A stretch of DNA of 12,397 nucleotides from JAPSGM01 sp036258735 (GTDB lineage Bacteria; Chloroflexota; Limnocylindria; QHBO01), in contig DATADC010000201.1 in the NCBI GenBank assembly GCA_036258735.1, forward strand, positions 1 to 12,397. The letters run 5' to 3'. Below, piece after piece: positions 6,728 to 12,397 of this stretch; positions within the stretch are counted from its first letter, which is position 1; every line of letters starts with the position of its first letter. The notes beneath the pieces were generated by a model. That model saw only the letters and a program-made list of their open reading frames with translations, ran no database searches and was not told the origin of the DNA. A program made the position numbers and the translations under genes.

Positions 6728-7307
6728 CGCCCCCGTGCGTGTGATCGCCGGGTCGGCGCGCGGCATCGTCCTGCGGGCACCGCAGCACCGGAAGACGCGT
6801 CCCGTCACCGATCGGGTCAAGGAGACGCTGTTCGCCATCCTGGGCGAGCGCGTGCTGGGCGCCAACGTGCTGGACCTCTACGCCGGCAGCGGGGCGCTGG
6901 GCATCGAGGCGCTGTCGCGCGGGGCGGAGCGGGCGACCTTCGTGGAGCGCGGCCGCGACGCGCTGGCCGCCATCCGCCACAACCTGGAGCGCACCCGGCT
7001 GGCCGCCTCGGCATCGGTCTGCGGCGGTGACGTCCAGGCCTACCTGGAGCATGCGCCGCCGGAGGCGCCGTTCGACTTGGCCTTCGTGGATCCCCCGTAC
7101 GCGGAGCGTGCTATCCTCGCGCCCCTCGAGCGGCTGGTCCCGCTCCTGGCGCCCCGCGCCCTGGTCGTGATCAAGCACTTCTGGCGCACGGAGGTGCGGC
7201 TGCCGACCGGCCTTGAGCCGTGGCGTGAACGGCGGTTCGGCGAGACCGCGCTGACCTTCGTCGAGCGGTCGACCGCGGGCAGAACCGATGGAGTGGAGGA
7301 TCGATGA
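6714..7307 (+). CDS. rsmD: 16S rRNA (guanine(966)-N(2))-methyltransferase RsmD
   Basis: RsmD uses S-adenosylmethionine to methylate G966 of 16S rRNA in assembled 30S subunits. The 197 residues match the usual length. VIAGSARG (10-17) is the family opening, NVLDLYAGSGALGIEA (51-66) is the cofactor-binding motif I, FVERG (77-81) follows, and DPPY (126-129) is the catalytic N6/N2 amino-methyltransferase motif. GTG 6714 is chosen because GAGG (6704-6707) lies six bases upstream; it overlaps recG by 14 bases. GTG 6735 is the alternative, giving the common MRVIAG opening but with no Shine-Dalgarno. The stop overlaps the coaD start as ATGA. rsmD-coaD is a widely conserved pair. Confidence 0.95.
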   Translation: MTQHDAPVRVIAGSARGIVLRAPQHRKTRPVTDRVKETLFAILGERVLGANVLDLYAGSGALGIEALSRGAERATFVERGRDALAAIRHNLERTRLAASASVCGGDVQAYLEHAPPEAPFDLAFVDPPYAERAILAPLERLVPLLAPRALVVIKHFWRTEVRLPTGLEPWRERRFGETALTFVERSTAGRTDGVEDR

Positions 7308-7786
7308 GTCGCGTCGCCGTCTTCCCCGGCTCGTTCGACCCGATGACCAACGCGCACCTTGACGTCGCTCGCCGAGCGTCCGAGCTCTTCGACCAGCTGA
7401 CCGTCGGCGTGTTGCACAACCCCCGCAAGAAGCCGCTGTTCGCCATCGGGGAGCGCGTGGACCTGATCCGCGCCTGCGTCGCCGACCTCGGCGCGCACGT
7501 CAGCGTCGAGGCCTTCGACGGGCTCACCGTTGAGTTCGCGCAGCGGCAGGGAGCCGGGTTCATCGTGCGCGGGCTGCGCGCCATCAGCGATTTCGAGGCC
7601 GAGCTGCAGATGGCGCACACCAATCGGCGCCTGGAGCACTCGGTGGACACTGTGTTCCTGATGACCGCCCTGGAGTTCGGGTTCGTCTCGAGCAGCCTGG
7701 CCAAGGAGGTGGCCCAGTTCGGCGGGGACGTCTCCGGCATGGTGCCGAAGCCGGTGGCGCAGGCGCTGGCCGCGCGGCTGCGCTGA
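7304..7786 (+). CDS. coaD: pantetheine-phosphate adenylyltransferase
   Basis: CoaD transfers AMP from ATP to 4'-phosphopantetheine, giving dephospho-CoA, the penultimate step of coenzyme A synthesis. The length, 160 residues, is normal. Visible motifs are FPGSFDPMTNAHLDV (7-21), with the nucleotide-binding His18; RGLRAISDFEAELQMA (89-104), which binds ATP and pantetheine; and FVSSSLAKEVAQFGGDV (127-143), the nucleotidyltransferase ISSS element with a conserved substitution. The usual T-N-G-H loop reads T-N-A-H here (Ala17), a mild change at a normally invariant glycine. ATG 7304 has GGAGGA (7295-7300) just upstream and a four-base overlap with rsmD. Its product feeds the prosthetic group of AcpP encoded downstream. 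Confidence 0.96.
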   Translation: MSRVAVFPGSFDPMTNAHLDVARRASELFDQLTVGVLHNPRKKPLFAIGERVDLIRACVADLGAHVSVEAFDGLTVEFAQRQGAGFIVRGLRAISDFEAELQMAHTNRRLEHSVDTVFLMTALEFGFVSSSLAKEVAQFGGDVSGMVPKPVAQALAARLR

Positions 7787-7820
7787 GTGGTGGCGCGCCG
7801 TTCGCGCATCGGGCGGGGCC

Positions 7821-7826
7821 TATAAT
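7821..7826 (+). promoter_or_regulatory. -10 box (TATAAT) of the SepIVA-like gene
   Basis: This is a perfect TATAAT in the coaD-to-next-gene gap, preceded by GGGGCC and followed by a C/G run. It is the only perfect -10 noted in the window. No credible -35 is found at 16-18 bases. It would start a transcript about 20 bases before the coiled-coil gene. Confidence 0.65.
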
Positions 7827-7839
7827 CCCGGCGACGGAC

Positions 7840-7846
7840 GGAGGAG
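7840..7846 (+). promoter_or_regulatory. Shine-Dalgarno fixing an ACG start
   Basis: GGAGGAG lies seven bases before ACG 7854 and 25 bases before the first standard start codon in frame (GTG 7872). The spacing favours initiation at ACG, or at another near-cognate codon close to it. Confidence 0.5.
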
Positions 7847-7853
7847 TACGGCC

Positions 7854-8378
7854 ACGGACATCATCTTCCTGGTGGAGCGCCTCGAGAGCCTCGTGGCGGC
7901 CGGCAAGAAGCTGCCGCTGACGAACAGCGTCGTGCTCGAGCAGGCGGCCGTCCTGGAGCTGATCGACCAGCTGCGCGTCTCGGTCCCCGACGAGGTCCGC
8001 CAGGCGCGGCGCATCACCGAGGAAGCCGGTCGGATCACCGAGCGGGCCCGCGAGGAGGCTGACGCGGTGATCGCTCGCGCTCAGGAGCAGGCCGCGCAGA
8101 TGCTCGAAGAGCGCGAGCTGGTGCGGATGGCCCAGCAGCGCGCCGGCGAGATCCTGGACGCCGCGCAGCGCGAGGCGGCCGAGGTGCGCCGCGGCGCCGA
8201 CGAGTACGCGGCCGGCGTACTGATCCGGCTGGAGGGCGAATGCATCAAGGCCCTGACCAGCATCAAGCGCGGCATCGACATGCTCGACGAGCGCCACCGC
8301 GGCCCGCGGCCGCTGGGAGAGGGCATGCCCATCGGCCAGCCGGAGCAGGAGGCCACCGAAGCCGCGCCTCGGCCATGA
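7854..8378 (+). CDS. SepIVA/DivIVA-like coiled-coil protein
   Basis: Read from ACG 7854 this is a 174-residue soluble protein. The first 50 residues (DIIFLVERLESLVAAGKKLP, then VVLEQAAVLELIDQLRVSVPDEVRQ) resemble, from memory, the N-terminus of mycobacterial SepIVA, an essential DivIVA-like septation factor that also has P-x-T then VLELID and P-x-E-L. A long charged helix rich in Ala, Glu, Arg and Gln (about 43-145) is predicted coiled coil, and a Pro-rich tail ends it. In Mycobacterium, sepIVA likewise lies next to the DUF177 gene and rnc, so context agrees. GTG 7872 would cut six residues from the conserved start and leave the Shine-Dalgarno too far away, hence the ACG choice. No membrane segment is seen. 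A general DivIVA-like or ATPase-subunit-H-like label is the fallback. The stop overlaps the next gene as ATGA. Confidence 0.65.
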   Translation, partial: TDIIFLVERLESLVAAGKKLPLTNSVVLEQAAVLELIDQLRVSVPDEVRQARRITEEAGRITERAREEADAVIARAQEQAAQMLEERELVRMAQQRAGEILDAAQREAAEVRRGADEYAAGVLIRLEGECIKALTSIKRGIDMLDERHRGPRPLGEGMPIGQPEQEATEAAPRP

Positions 8379-8911
8379 CCGCGTTCAACGTGGCCGGGCT
8401 CCTGCGAGAGCCAGCCGGCGCCGTGCGGGAGTACCGGCTCCGCGACCGCTACCTGTCCCTGGCGCCCGACGTGGAGCTGGCCGGCCCCATCAACGGCAGG
8501 CTGCGCATGCAGCGCACCAACCGAGGCATCCTGGTGCGCGGGGAGGTGGACGGCGACCTGCGGCGGACGTGCGGGCGCTGCCTGGACGCCTACGTCGAAG
8601 TGGCCGTCGTGCAGATCTCGGAGGAGTACGTGCCGAGCATCGATCCGGAGAGCGGGACGGCCCTGCCCGAGCCGGCGAGCGATGAGTCCGCACGCCTCAT
8701 CGACGGCCATCACGAGCTGGACCTGACGCCGGTCCTGCGCGAGGAGTTCTCGCTGACCGAGCCGCTGCACCCCGTGTGCCGGCCCGATTGCCCCGGGCTG
8801 TGTGCCGAGTGCGGCGCGCGGCTGGACGATGCGCACGTCGCCCACGCCAGCGAGGAGGTGGACCCGCGGCTGGCGGGTCTGGCCCGCTTCCTGGAGCGCG
8901 ACGCGGACTGA
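8375..8911 (+). CDS. DUF177 (YceD-family) protein
   Basis: This 178-residue protein belongs to DUF177/YceD, a family encoded next to rpmF in many bacteria and implicated in 23S rRNA or large-subunit biogenesis. A CxxC pair sits at Cys66/Cys69 (TCGRCLDAY). A second cluster, CRPDCPGLCAECG (135-147), holds four cysteines and is the family hallmark; the six cysteines could bind zinc. The LTPVLREEF helix (117-125) is also conserved. ATG 8375 is chosen over upstream in-frame starts because it opens with family-like sequence and overlaps the preceding stop as ATGA. A promoter for rpmF lies just after its stop, so it may be expressed partly apart from rpmF. Confidence 0.88.
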   Translation: MTAFNVAGLLREPAGAVREYRLRDRYLSLAPDVELAGPINGRLRMQRTNRGILVRGEVDGDLRRTCGRCLDAYVEVAVVQISEEYVPSIDPESGTALPEPASDESARLIDGHHELDLTPVLREEFSLTEPLHPVCRPDCPGLCAECGARLDDAHVAHASEEVDPRLAGLARFLERDAD

Positions 8912-8926
8912 GCCCGCGGCTGGGGC

Positions 8927-8932
8927 TATACT
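8927..8932 (+). promoter_or_regulatory. -10 box (TATACT) of rpmF operon
   Basis: TATACT lies 15 bases after the DUF177 stop and about 48 bases before the rpmF start, in the context GGGGC-TATACT-GC. It would make rpmF the first gene of a transcript running into plsX. No -35 box is evident. Confidence 0.6.
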
Positions 8933-8979
8933 GCGGCGTCCCCGACAAGCGCACCCCCTAGAACCAGGAGCAATCTCGC

Positions 8980-9186
8980 GTGGGCGTTCCCAAGCGCAAG
9001 GTATCCAAGGCACGCCAGGGCCGCAGGCGGTCACACCTGGCCATCAGCGCGCCGCCGCTCGTGGAGTGTCCCCACTGCCACGAGCTGATGCGCGTCCATC
9101 GCGTCTGCCCCACCTGCGGCCACTACGACGGGCGCGAGGTGCTGCCGGTCGAGTCGAGCACGCCGGCCGAGGGCGGATCGCGCTGA
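8980..9186 (+). CDS. rpmF: 50S ribosomal protein L32
   Basis: L32 is a small large-subunit protein. The 68 residues start GVPKRKVSKARQGRRRSH after the initiator, matching the strongly conserved basic N-terminus. Two CxxC pairs (Cys30/Cys33 and Cys43/Cys46) form a zinc ribbon, so this is the zinc-containing form. CGHYDGREV (46-54) is the usual C-terminal motif. The start is GTG 8980 with AGGAG (8966-8970) nine bases upstream. Residues after about 56 are a non-conserved acidic/polar tail. The rpmF-plsX pairing is conserved in many bacteria and couples ribosome and membrane lipid supply. Confidence 0.96.
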   Translation: MGVPKRKVSKARQGRRRSHLAISAPPLVECPHCHELMRVHRVCPTCGHYDGREVLPVESSTPAEGGSR

Positions 9187-9199
9187 CCCGGCGCCGCTG

Positions 9200-10273
9200 A
9201 TGCGCATCGCGGTCGACGCGATGGGCGGGGACTTCGCGCCGCGCGAGGTCGTGCGCGGAGCCATCAACTACGCGGCCGCCAACGCCGACGAGGTCATCCT
9301 GGTCGGCGACCTGCCGCGCATCCAGGCCGAGGTGGATGGCCACGGCCACGGCCGTCCGGCCAGCGTCAGGTTCGTGGACGCGCCCGAGGTCATCGGCATG
9401 GGGGAGTCCCCGGCGCAGGCTCTGCGCGGCAAGCGCCGGTCGTCCATCCGGGTGGCCACCGACCTGGTCCGCGACGGTCGAGCCGATGCCGTGGTCAGCG
9501 CCGGGTCGACAGGGGCGACCATGGCGGCCGCCGTCTTTCGGCTGGGGCGCATCGACGGCGTCGAGCGCCCGGCGCTGGGCGCGCACCTGGTCACCGCGAC
9601 CGGCCCGATCATGATCCTCGACGTCGGCGCCAACGTCGACTCGGACGCCGGCAACCTGCTCCAGTTCGCGGTCATGGGCGCCATCTACGCCGAGCAGGTG
9701 CTGAAGGTGCCGCGTCCGCGCATCGGCCTGCTGAACATCGGTGAGGAGGTCGAGAAGGGGAGCGGAGTGACCCGCGAGGCCCACGAGCAGATGCGTGGGG
9801 CCGGGCTCAACTTCGTGGGCAACGTGGAGGGCAACGACCTGATGGCGCACGCCGCGGACGTCGTGGTGTGCGACGGGTTCGTCGGCAACGTGGTCATCAA
9901 GTTCTTCGAGGGGCTGACCAGCTACATCTTCCGCTCGCTGCGCAGCGACCTGCAGCAGGGTGCGGTGGCGCCGCTGGCGCTGCTGGCGCTGAAGCCCGGG
10001 TTCGACCGCCTCAAGCACCGCTTCGACTTCGAGCGCTACGGCGGGGCGCCGCTGCTCGGCGTTCGGGGCGTCAGCATCGTGACCCACGGGCGAGCGCGCG
10101 CGCGCATGGTGGAGCACGCCATCCGCGTCGCCTCAGAGGCGGCCGCTGCCAACGTCCCGCAGCTGATCGCCGACTGGACGCGCCAGCATCCGGCCCTGGC
10201 CCGTCCCGCCGCCGCCGCGGGGCTGCCCGGCGGGACCCGACCGGTCACCAGCGCACCCCAGGGAGAGGCGTAG
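9200..10273 (+). CDS. plsX: phosphate acyltransferase PlsX
   Basis: PlsX converts acyl-ACP and phosphate to acyl-phosphate, the acyl donor for PlsY in the first step of phosphatidic acid synthesis. It is a peripheral membrane enzyme. The protein has 357 residues, near the usual 330-350. Family motifs are AVDAMGGDFAP (4-14), SAGSTGA (100-106), LLNIGEEVEKG (177-187), DGFVGNV (225-231) and YGGAPLLG (280-287). The last 25-30 residues are an Ala/Pro-rich tail beyond the conserved domain. ATG 9200 lies 13 bases after the rpmF stop with no good Shine-Dalgarno, so reinitiation after rpmF is likely. The fabD, fabG or fabH genes often found between plsX and acpP are missing; nusB sits there instead. 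Confidence 0.97.
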   Translation: MRIAVDAMGGDFAPREVVRGAINYAAANADEVILVGDLPRIQAEVDGHGHGRPASVRFVDAPEVIGMGESPAQALRGKRRSSIRVATDLVRDGRADAVVSAGSTGATMAAAVFRLGRIDGVERPALGAHLVTATGPIMILDVGANVDSDAGNLLQFAVMGAIYAEQVLKVPRPRIGLLNIGEEVEKGSGVTREAHEQMRGAGLNFVGNVEGNDLMAHAADVVVCDGFVGNVVIKFFEGLTSYIFRSLRSDLQQGAVAPLALLALKPGFDRLKHRFDFERYGGAPLLGVRGVSIVTHGRARARMVEHAIRVASEAAAANVPQLIADWTRQHPALARPAAAAGLPGGTRPVTSAPQGEA

Positions 10274-10278
10274 CGCGC

Positions 10279-10722
10279 GTGTCCCGGCCGCGCCGTGGCC
10301 CGGCTGCCGGTGAGGGGCTCAAGGCGCGCCGGCTGGCCATGCTGGCCCTGTTCGAGGAGGAGTTCCAACCGGATCGCGGGCTGGTCGCGCTGGAGCGCAT
10401 GGCAAGCGAGAAGGGCATCGGCGGCGAGGCGGCCGAGCACGCCCGCCGGCTGGTGCGCGGCGTGCTCGAGCATCGGGCCGACCTGGACGCCGAGATTGCC
10501 CGGAGGGCGCCCGTCATCCCCGTTTCTGAGCTCGGTCGGGTGGAGCGGACGATCCTGCGGAGCGCGTTATTCGAGGTGCTATACTCCGCCGCGCCCCCGA
10601 GCGGGGAAACGATTCACGACGCGGTCTCACTTGCCGGGACCTACGCCGGTGACGCTGCCCGCCGACTCGTGAACGGAGTTCTCGGTAGCGTTTCACGGTC
10701 CACGCGAAGCGGAATCGGTTAG
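10279..10722 (+). CDS. nusB: transcription antitermination factor NusB
   Basis: NusB binds S10 and boxA RNA in the rRNA antitermination complex. The 147 residues from GTG 10279 are normal in length. ARRLAMLALFEEEF (16-29) is the first conserved helix, ARRLVRGVLEHRADLDAEI matches the family A-x-x-L-V-x-GV region, ELGRVERTILRSALFEVLY is the core, and LVNGVLGSV near the C-terminus is diagnostic. GTG 10279 follows the plsX stop by five bases, with AGAGG (10264-10268) ten bases upstream. The frame stays open further upstream but overlaps plsX and loses similarity. A -10-like element for the next genes lies inside it. Placing nusB between plsX and acpP is uncommon. Confidence 0.93.
   Translation: MSRPRRGPAAGEGLKARRLAMLALFEEEFQPDRGLVALERMASEKGIGGEAAEHARRLVRGVLEHRADLDAEIARRAPVIPVSELGRVERTILRSALFEVLYSAAPPSGETIHDAVSLAGTYAGDAARRLVNGVLGSVSRSTRSGIG
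10580..10585 (+). promoter_or_regulatory. internal extended -10 (TGC-TATACT) within nusB
   Basis: TATACT preceded by TG one base upstream (10577-10578) forms an extended -10 element, which can work without a -35. It lies about 152 bases before the acpP start and could drive acpP-rnc-smc separately from plsX and nusB. It also encodes part of the conserved nusB LYSA segment, so coding constraint may explain some of the match. Confidence 0.4.
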
Positions 10723-10736
10723 AGGAGCCTAGACGG

Positions 10737-10979
10737 TTGACCGACGGAACCACGTTCGAACGACTCAAGAAGATCATCGTCGAGCAGCTCGGGGTTGACG
10801 AGGAAGAGGTCACGCCGCAGGCCTCGTTCGTCGAGGACCTCAACGCCGACTCGCTCGACCTGGTCGAGCTCATCATGAGCCTCGAGGAGGAGTTCGGGAT
10901 GGAGATCTCGGACGAGGACGCCGAGAAGATCCAGAAGGTGCAGGACGCGGTCGACTACATCGAGGAGCACCAGCAGTAA
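10737..10979 (+). CDS. acpP: acyl carrier protein
   Basis: AcpP carries growing acyl chains on a phosphopantetheine arm for fatty acid and phospholipid synthesis. The 80-residue, highly acidic product has the prosthetic-group site DLNADSLDLVELIM (34-47) with modifiable Ser39. FVEDLN before it and EEFGMEISDEDAEKI (51-65) after it are typical. The start is TTG 10737 with AGAGGAG (10721-10727) nine bases upstream, overlapping the nusB stop. A TTG start on so abundant a protein is slightly unusual, though the Shine-Dalgarno is strong. The partners encoded here are CoaD, which makes the arm's precursor, and PlsX, which consumes acyl-ACP. Confidence 0.97.
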   Translation: MTDGTTFERLKKIIVEQLGVDEEEVTPQASFVEDLNADSLDLVELIMSLEEEFGMEISDEDAEKIQKVQDAVDYIEEHQQ

Positions 10980-10991
10980 CGAGCGCGGCCC

Positions 10992-11729
10992 ATGGACCGA
11001 CCGAGTCTCGACGAGCTCGGCGAGCGACTCGGCATCGCCCTGCGGGACCCGGAGGCCATTCGCCAGGCGTTCGTCCACAGCTCCTACTTCAACGAGAACC
11101 GGCAGCTCGTCGCCGGGCATAACGAGCGCCTCGAGTTCCTGGGCGACGCCGTCATCGGCATCGTCGTCAGCCGCCTGCTGTACGACCGCTTCCCCGACGA
11201 GGACGAGGGCCTCCTGACCGCGCGCCGCGCCGGCCTGGTCAACCGCGACGCCCTGGCCGAGCTCGCGCTGCGCCTGCGGCTGGACCGATACCTCCTGCTC
11301 GGCCGCGGAGAGGCCGATGCCGGTGGCGCGACCCGCCCCTCGCTCCTGGCCGCCGCCTTCGAGGCCGTCGCCGGCGCGATCTACCTTTCGGAGGGGCTGC
11401 CGGCCGTGCGCCGCTGGCTGACGCGCCTCTTCGACGACCAGCTGGGCGGGCCGGGCCTGGCGCCCAAATCGGCGAAGAGCCGCCTCCAGGAGTGGAGCCA
11501 GCGCGTCCATCACCAGAAGCCTCGCTACGAGCTGGTCGAGACCACCGGCCCGGCGCACAAGCAGACGTTCGCGGTCTCCGTCGTGCTCGACGGACAAATC
11601 ATCGCCCGCGGCGCGGGATCCAGCCGGCAGCGCGCCGAGGAACAGGCTGCGGCGCTTGCCCTCAACCAGCTGTCGCGGCCCGGGTCGGGCACGCAGGATG
11701 GCGGCTCGGGACGCGAGGCGGCGTCATGA
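10992..11729 (+). CDS. rnc: ribonuclease III
   Basis: RNase III cleaves double-stranded RNA, processing rRNA precursors and some mRNAs. The 245 residues have a catalytic domain (about 5-150) and a double-stranded RNA-binding domain (about 158-228). The signature HNERLEFLGDAVI (43-55) carries the conserved Glu48 and Asp52. The second metal site reads LLAAAFEAVAGAIYL (118-132). Glu124 is kept, but the position normally held by Asp (Escherichia coli Asp114) is Ala121. The C-terminal 15 residues are a Gly/Ser-rich tail. ATG 10992 follows acpP by 12 bases, with a weak Shine-Dalgarno at best. The stop overlaps smc as ATGA. acpP-rnc-smc is a conserved order. Confidence 0.95.
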   Translation: MDRPSLDELGERLGIALRDPEAIRQAFVHSSYFNENRQLVAGHNERLEFLGDAVIGIVVSRLLYDRFPDEDEGLLTARRAGLVNRDALAELALRLRLDRYLLLGRGEADAGGATRPSLLAAAFEAVAGAIYLSEGLPAVRRWLTRLFDDQLGGPGLAPKSAKSRLQEWSQRVHHQKPRYELVETTGPAHKQTFAVSVVLDGQIIARGAGSSRQRAEEQAAALALNQLSRPGSGTQDGGSGREAAS

Positions 11730-12397
11730 GCCGCCTGCGTGAGCTGCGCCTGCACGGCTTCAAGTCGTTCGCCGACCCCACGCGCTTCGTGTTCGAGCCC
11801 GGGGTCAATGCCGTCATCGGCCCCAACGGGTCGGGCAAGTCAAACATGGCCGACGCGGTTCGCTGGGTGCTCGGCGAGCAGTCCAACCGTTCTCTGCGCA
11901 CCCGGCGGGCGGACGACGTGATCTTCGCCGGGAGCCAGCAGCGCAGGCCGCAGGGCATGGCCGAGGCAATCCTGACCCTCGACAACGCCGACGGCTGGCT
12001 GCCGATCGAGTTCGGCGAGGTGTCGATCGCTCGCCGCGCGTACCGCTCAGGGGAGAGCGAGTACCTCATCAACGGGGCTCGGGCGCGTCTGCGCGACGTG
12101 GTCGACCTGCTGGGCGAGGGGCGGCTGGGGGCCAACGAGCTGGTGGTGGTCGGCCAGGGCACCGTCGACTCGGCGCTGTCGCTGCGGCCCGAGGAGCGCC
12201 GCCAGCTCTTCGAGGAGGCGGCCGGCGTCAAGGGCCTCCAGGTTCGCAAGAACGAAGCGTCGTCGCGGCTGGCCCGCGCCCGGGACAACCTGACGCGGGT
12301 CAGCGACCTGGCCGGCGAGCTGCGCCCGCAGGTGCGCCGCCTGGCGCTCCAGGCCAGGCACCAGCAGGAGCACGACGCCCTCGGCCGTCGGGCACGC
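11726..12397 (+). CDS. smc: chromosome segregation ATPase SMC, N-terminal part
   Basis: SMC is the core ATPase of the bacterial condensin that organises and segregates the chromosome. The first 224 codons are visible and the frame is open at the right edge; full proteins have about 1,150-1,200 residues. The opening LRELRLHGFKSFADP (4-18) is typical. Walker A is GPNGSGKSN (32-40), followed by ADAVRWVLGEQS (42-53). YLINGARARLRDVVDLL and the Q-loop GQGTVD (143-148) come next, then PEERRQLFEEAAGVKG, after which the coiled coil begins. The start ATG 11726 overlaps the rnc stop as ATGA, so translation is coupled. Partners ScpA and ScpB are not in the window. Confidence 0.97.
   Translation, partial: MSRLRELRLHGFKSFADPTRFVFEPGVNAVIGPNGSGKSNMADAVRWVLGEQSNRSLRTRRADDVIFAGSQQRRPQGMAEAILTLDNADGWLPIEFGEVSIARRAYRSGESEYLINGARARLRDVVDLLGEGRLGANELVVVGQGTVDSALSLRPEERRQLFEEAAGVKGLQVRKNEASSRLARARDNLTRVSDLAGELRPQVRRLALQARHQQEHDALGRRAR

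Noticed and set aside
8240..8374. Upstream in-frame extension of the DUF177 gene
   Set aside because: It lies wholly within the coiled-coil gene and translates to His/Arg/Pro-rich sequence. ATG 8375 with the ATGA overlap is the better start.
1..12397. tRNA or rRNA genes, CRISPR arrays, insertion sequences, toxin-antitoxin or phage genes
   Set aside because: I looked on both strands and saw no spaced direct repeats, terminal inverted repeats, transposase or integrase motifs, or cloverleaf-like sequence. The genes fill the window.

Overview
The window is a dense, GC-rich (around 70%) stretch of bacterial chromosome in which nearly every base is coding and most genes lie on the + strand. It is a conserved housekeeping cluster. 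I see no phage, insertion sequence, CRISPR array, tRNA, rRNA or defence island. The gene set and order (rpe, dtd, rpmB, recG, rsmD, coaD, a SepIVA/DivIVA-like coiled-coil gene, a DUF177 gene, rpmF, plsX, nusB, acpP, rnc, smc) look like a merger of two known orders. One is the Bacillus order (rlmN ... rpe ... rpmB ... recG ... plsX ... acpP-rnc-smc). The other is the actinobacterial order (rsmD-coaD ... sepIVA-DUF177-rnc ... smc). With the base composition and the lipoprotein glycosidase-like gene, this suggests an uncultivated high-GC Chloroflexota lineage (Limnocylindria-like). That assignment is inference, and an actinobacterial relative is not excluded.

Layout. Positions 1-529 (- strand) hold the N-terminal 176 residues of a membrane-anchored BON-domain protein that runs off the left edge. 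A divergent intergenic region of about 175 bp with a -10 box follows. Then comes a + strand run: YugP-like zinc metallopeptidase (705-1445), a 48-codon remnant resembling the start of RlmN (1438-1584), rpe (1581-2297), a lipoprotein with two carboxypeptidase-regulatory-like repeats and a putative glycosidase domain (2294-3868), and dtd (3865-4320). rpmB (4331-4522) is the only other - strand gene. It converges on dtd with 10 bp between stop codons and diverges from recG. From recG (4637) to the right edge all genes are co-directional and mostly overlapping: recG, rsmD, coaD; then from a new promoter the coiled-coil gene and DUF177; then from another promoter rpmF, plsX, nusB, acpP, rnc and the first 224 codons of smc.

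The right-hand genes serve cell growth. CoaD makes coenzyme A, which supplies the phosphopantetheine arm of AcpP. PlsX uses acyl-ACP to start phospholipid synthesis. L32, L28, RsmD, NusB, RNase III and possibly the DUF177 protein serve ribosome and rRNA production. SMC and the SepIVA-like protein point to chromosome organisation and division, and RecG to replication-fork repair.

The most notable points are two probable near-cognate start codons (CTG at 2294, ACG at 7854), each behind a strong Shine-Dalgarno sequence; a repeated CTATAMT promoter element; an RNase III lacking one expected metal-ligand aspartate; an rlmN-like remnant exactly where Bacillus synteny would put rlmN; an insertion before the zinc motif of the metallopeptidase; and a possible leaderless Arg-rich mini-ORF coupled to recG. 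I did not find a previously undescribed multi-gene system.
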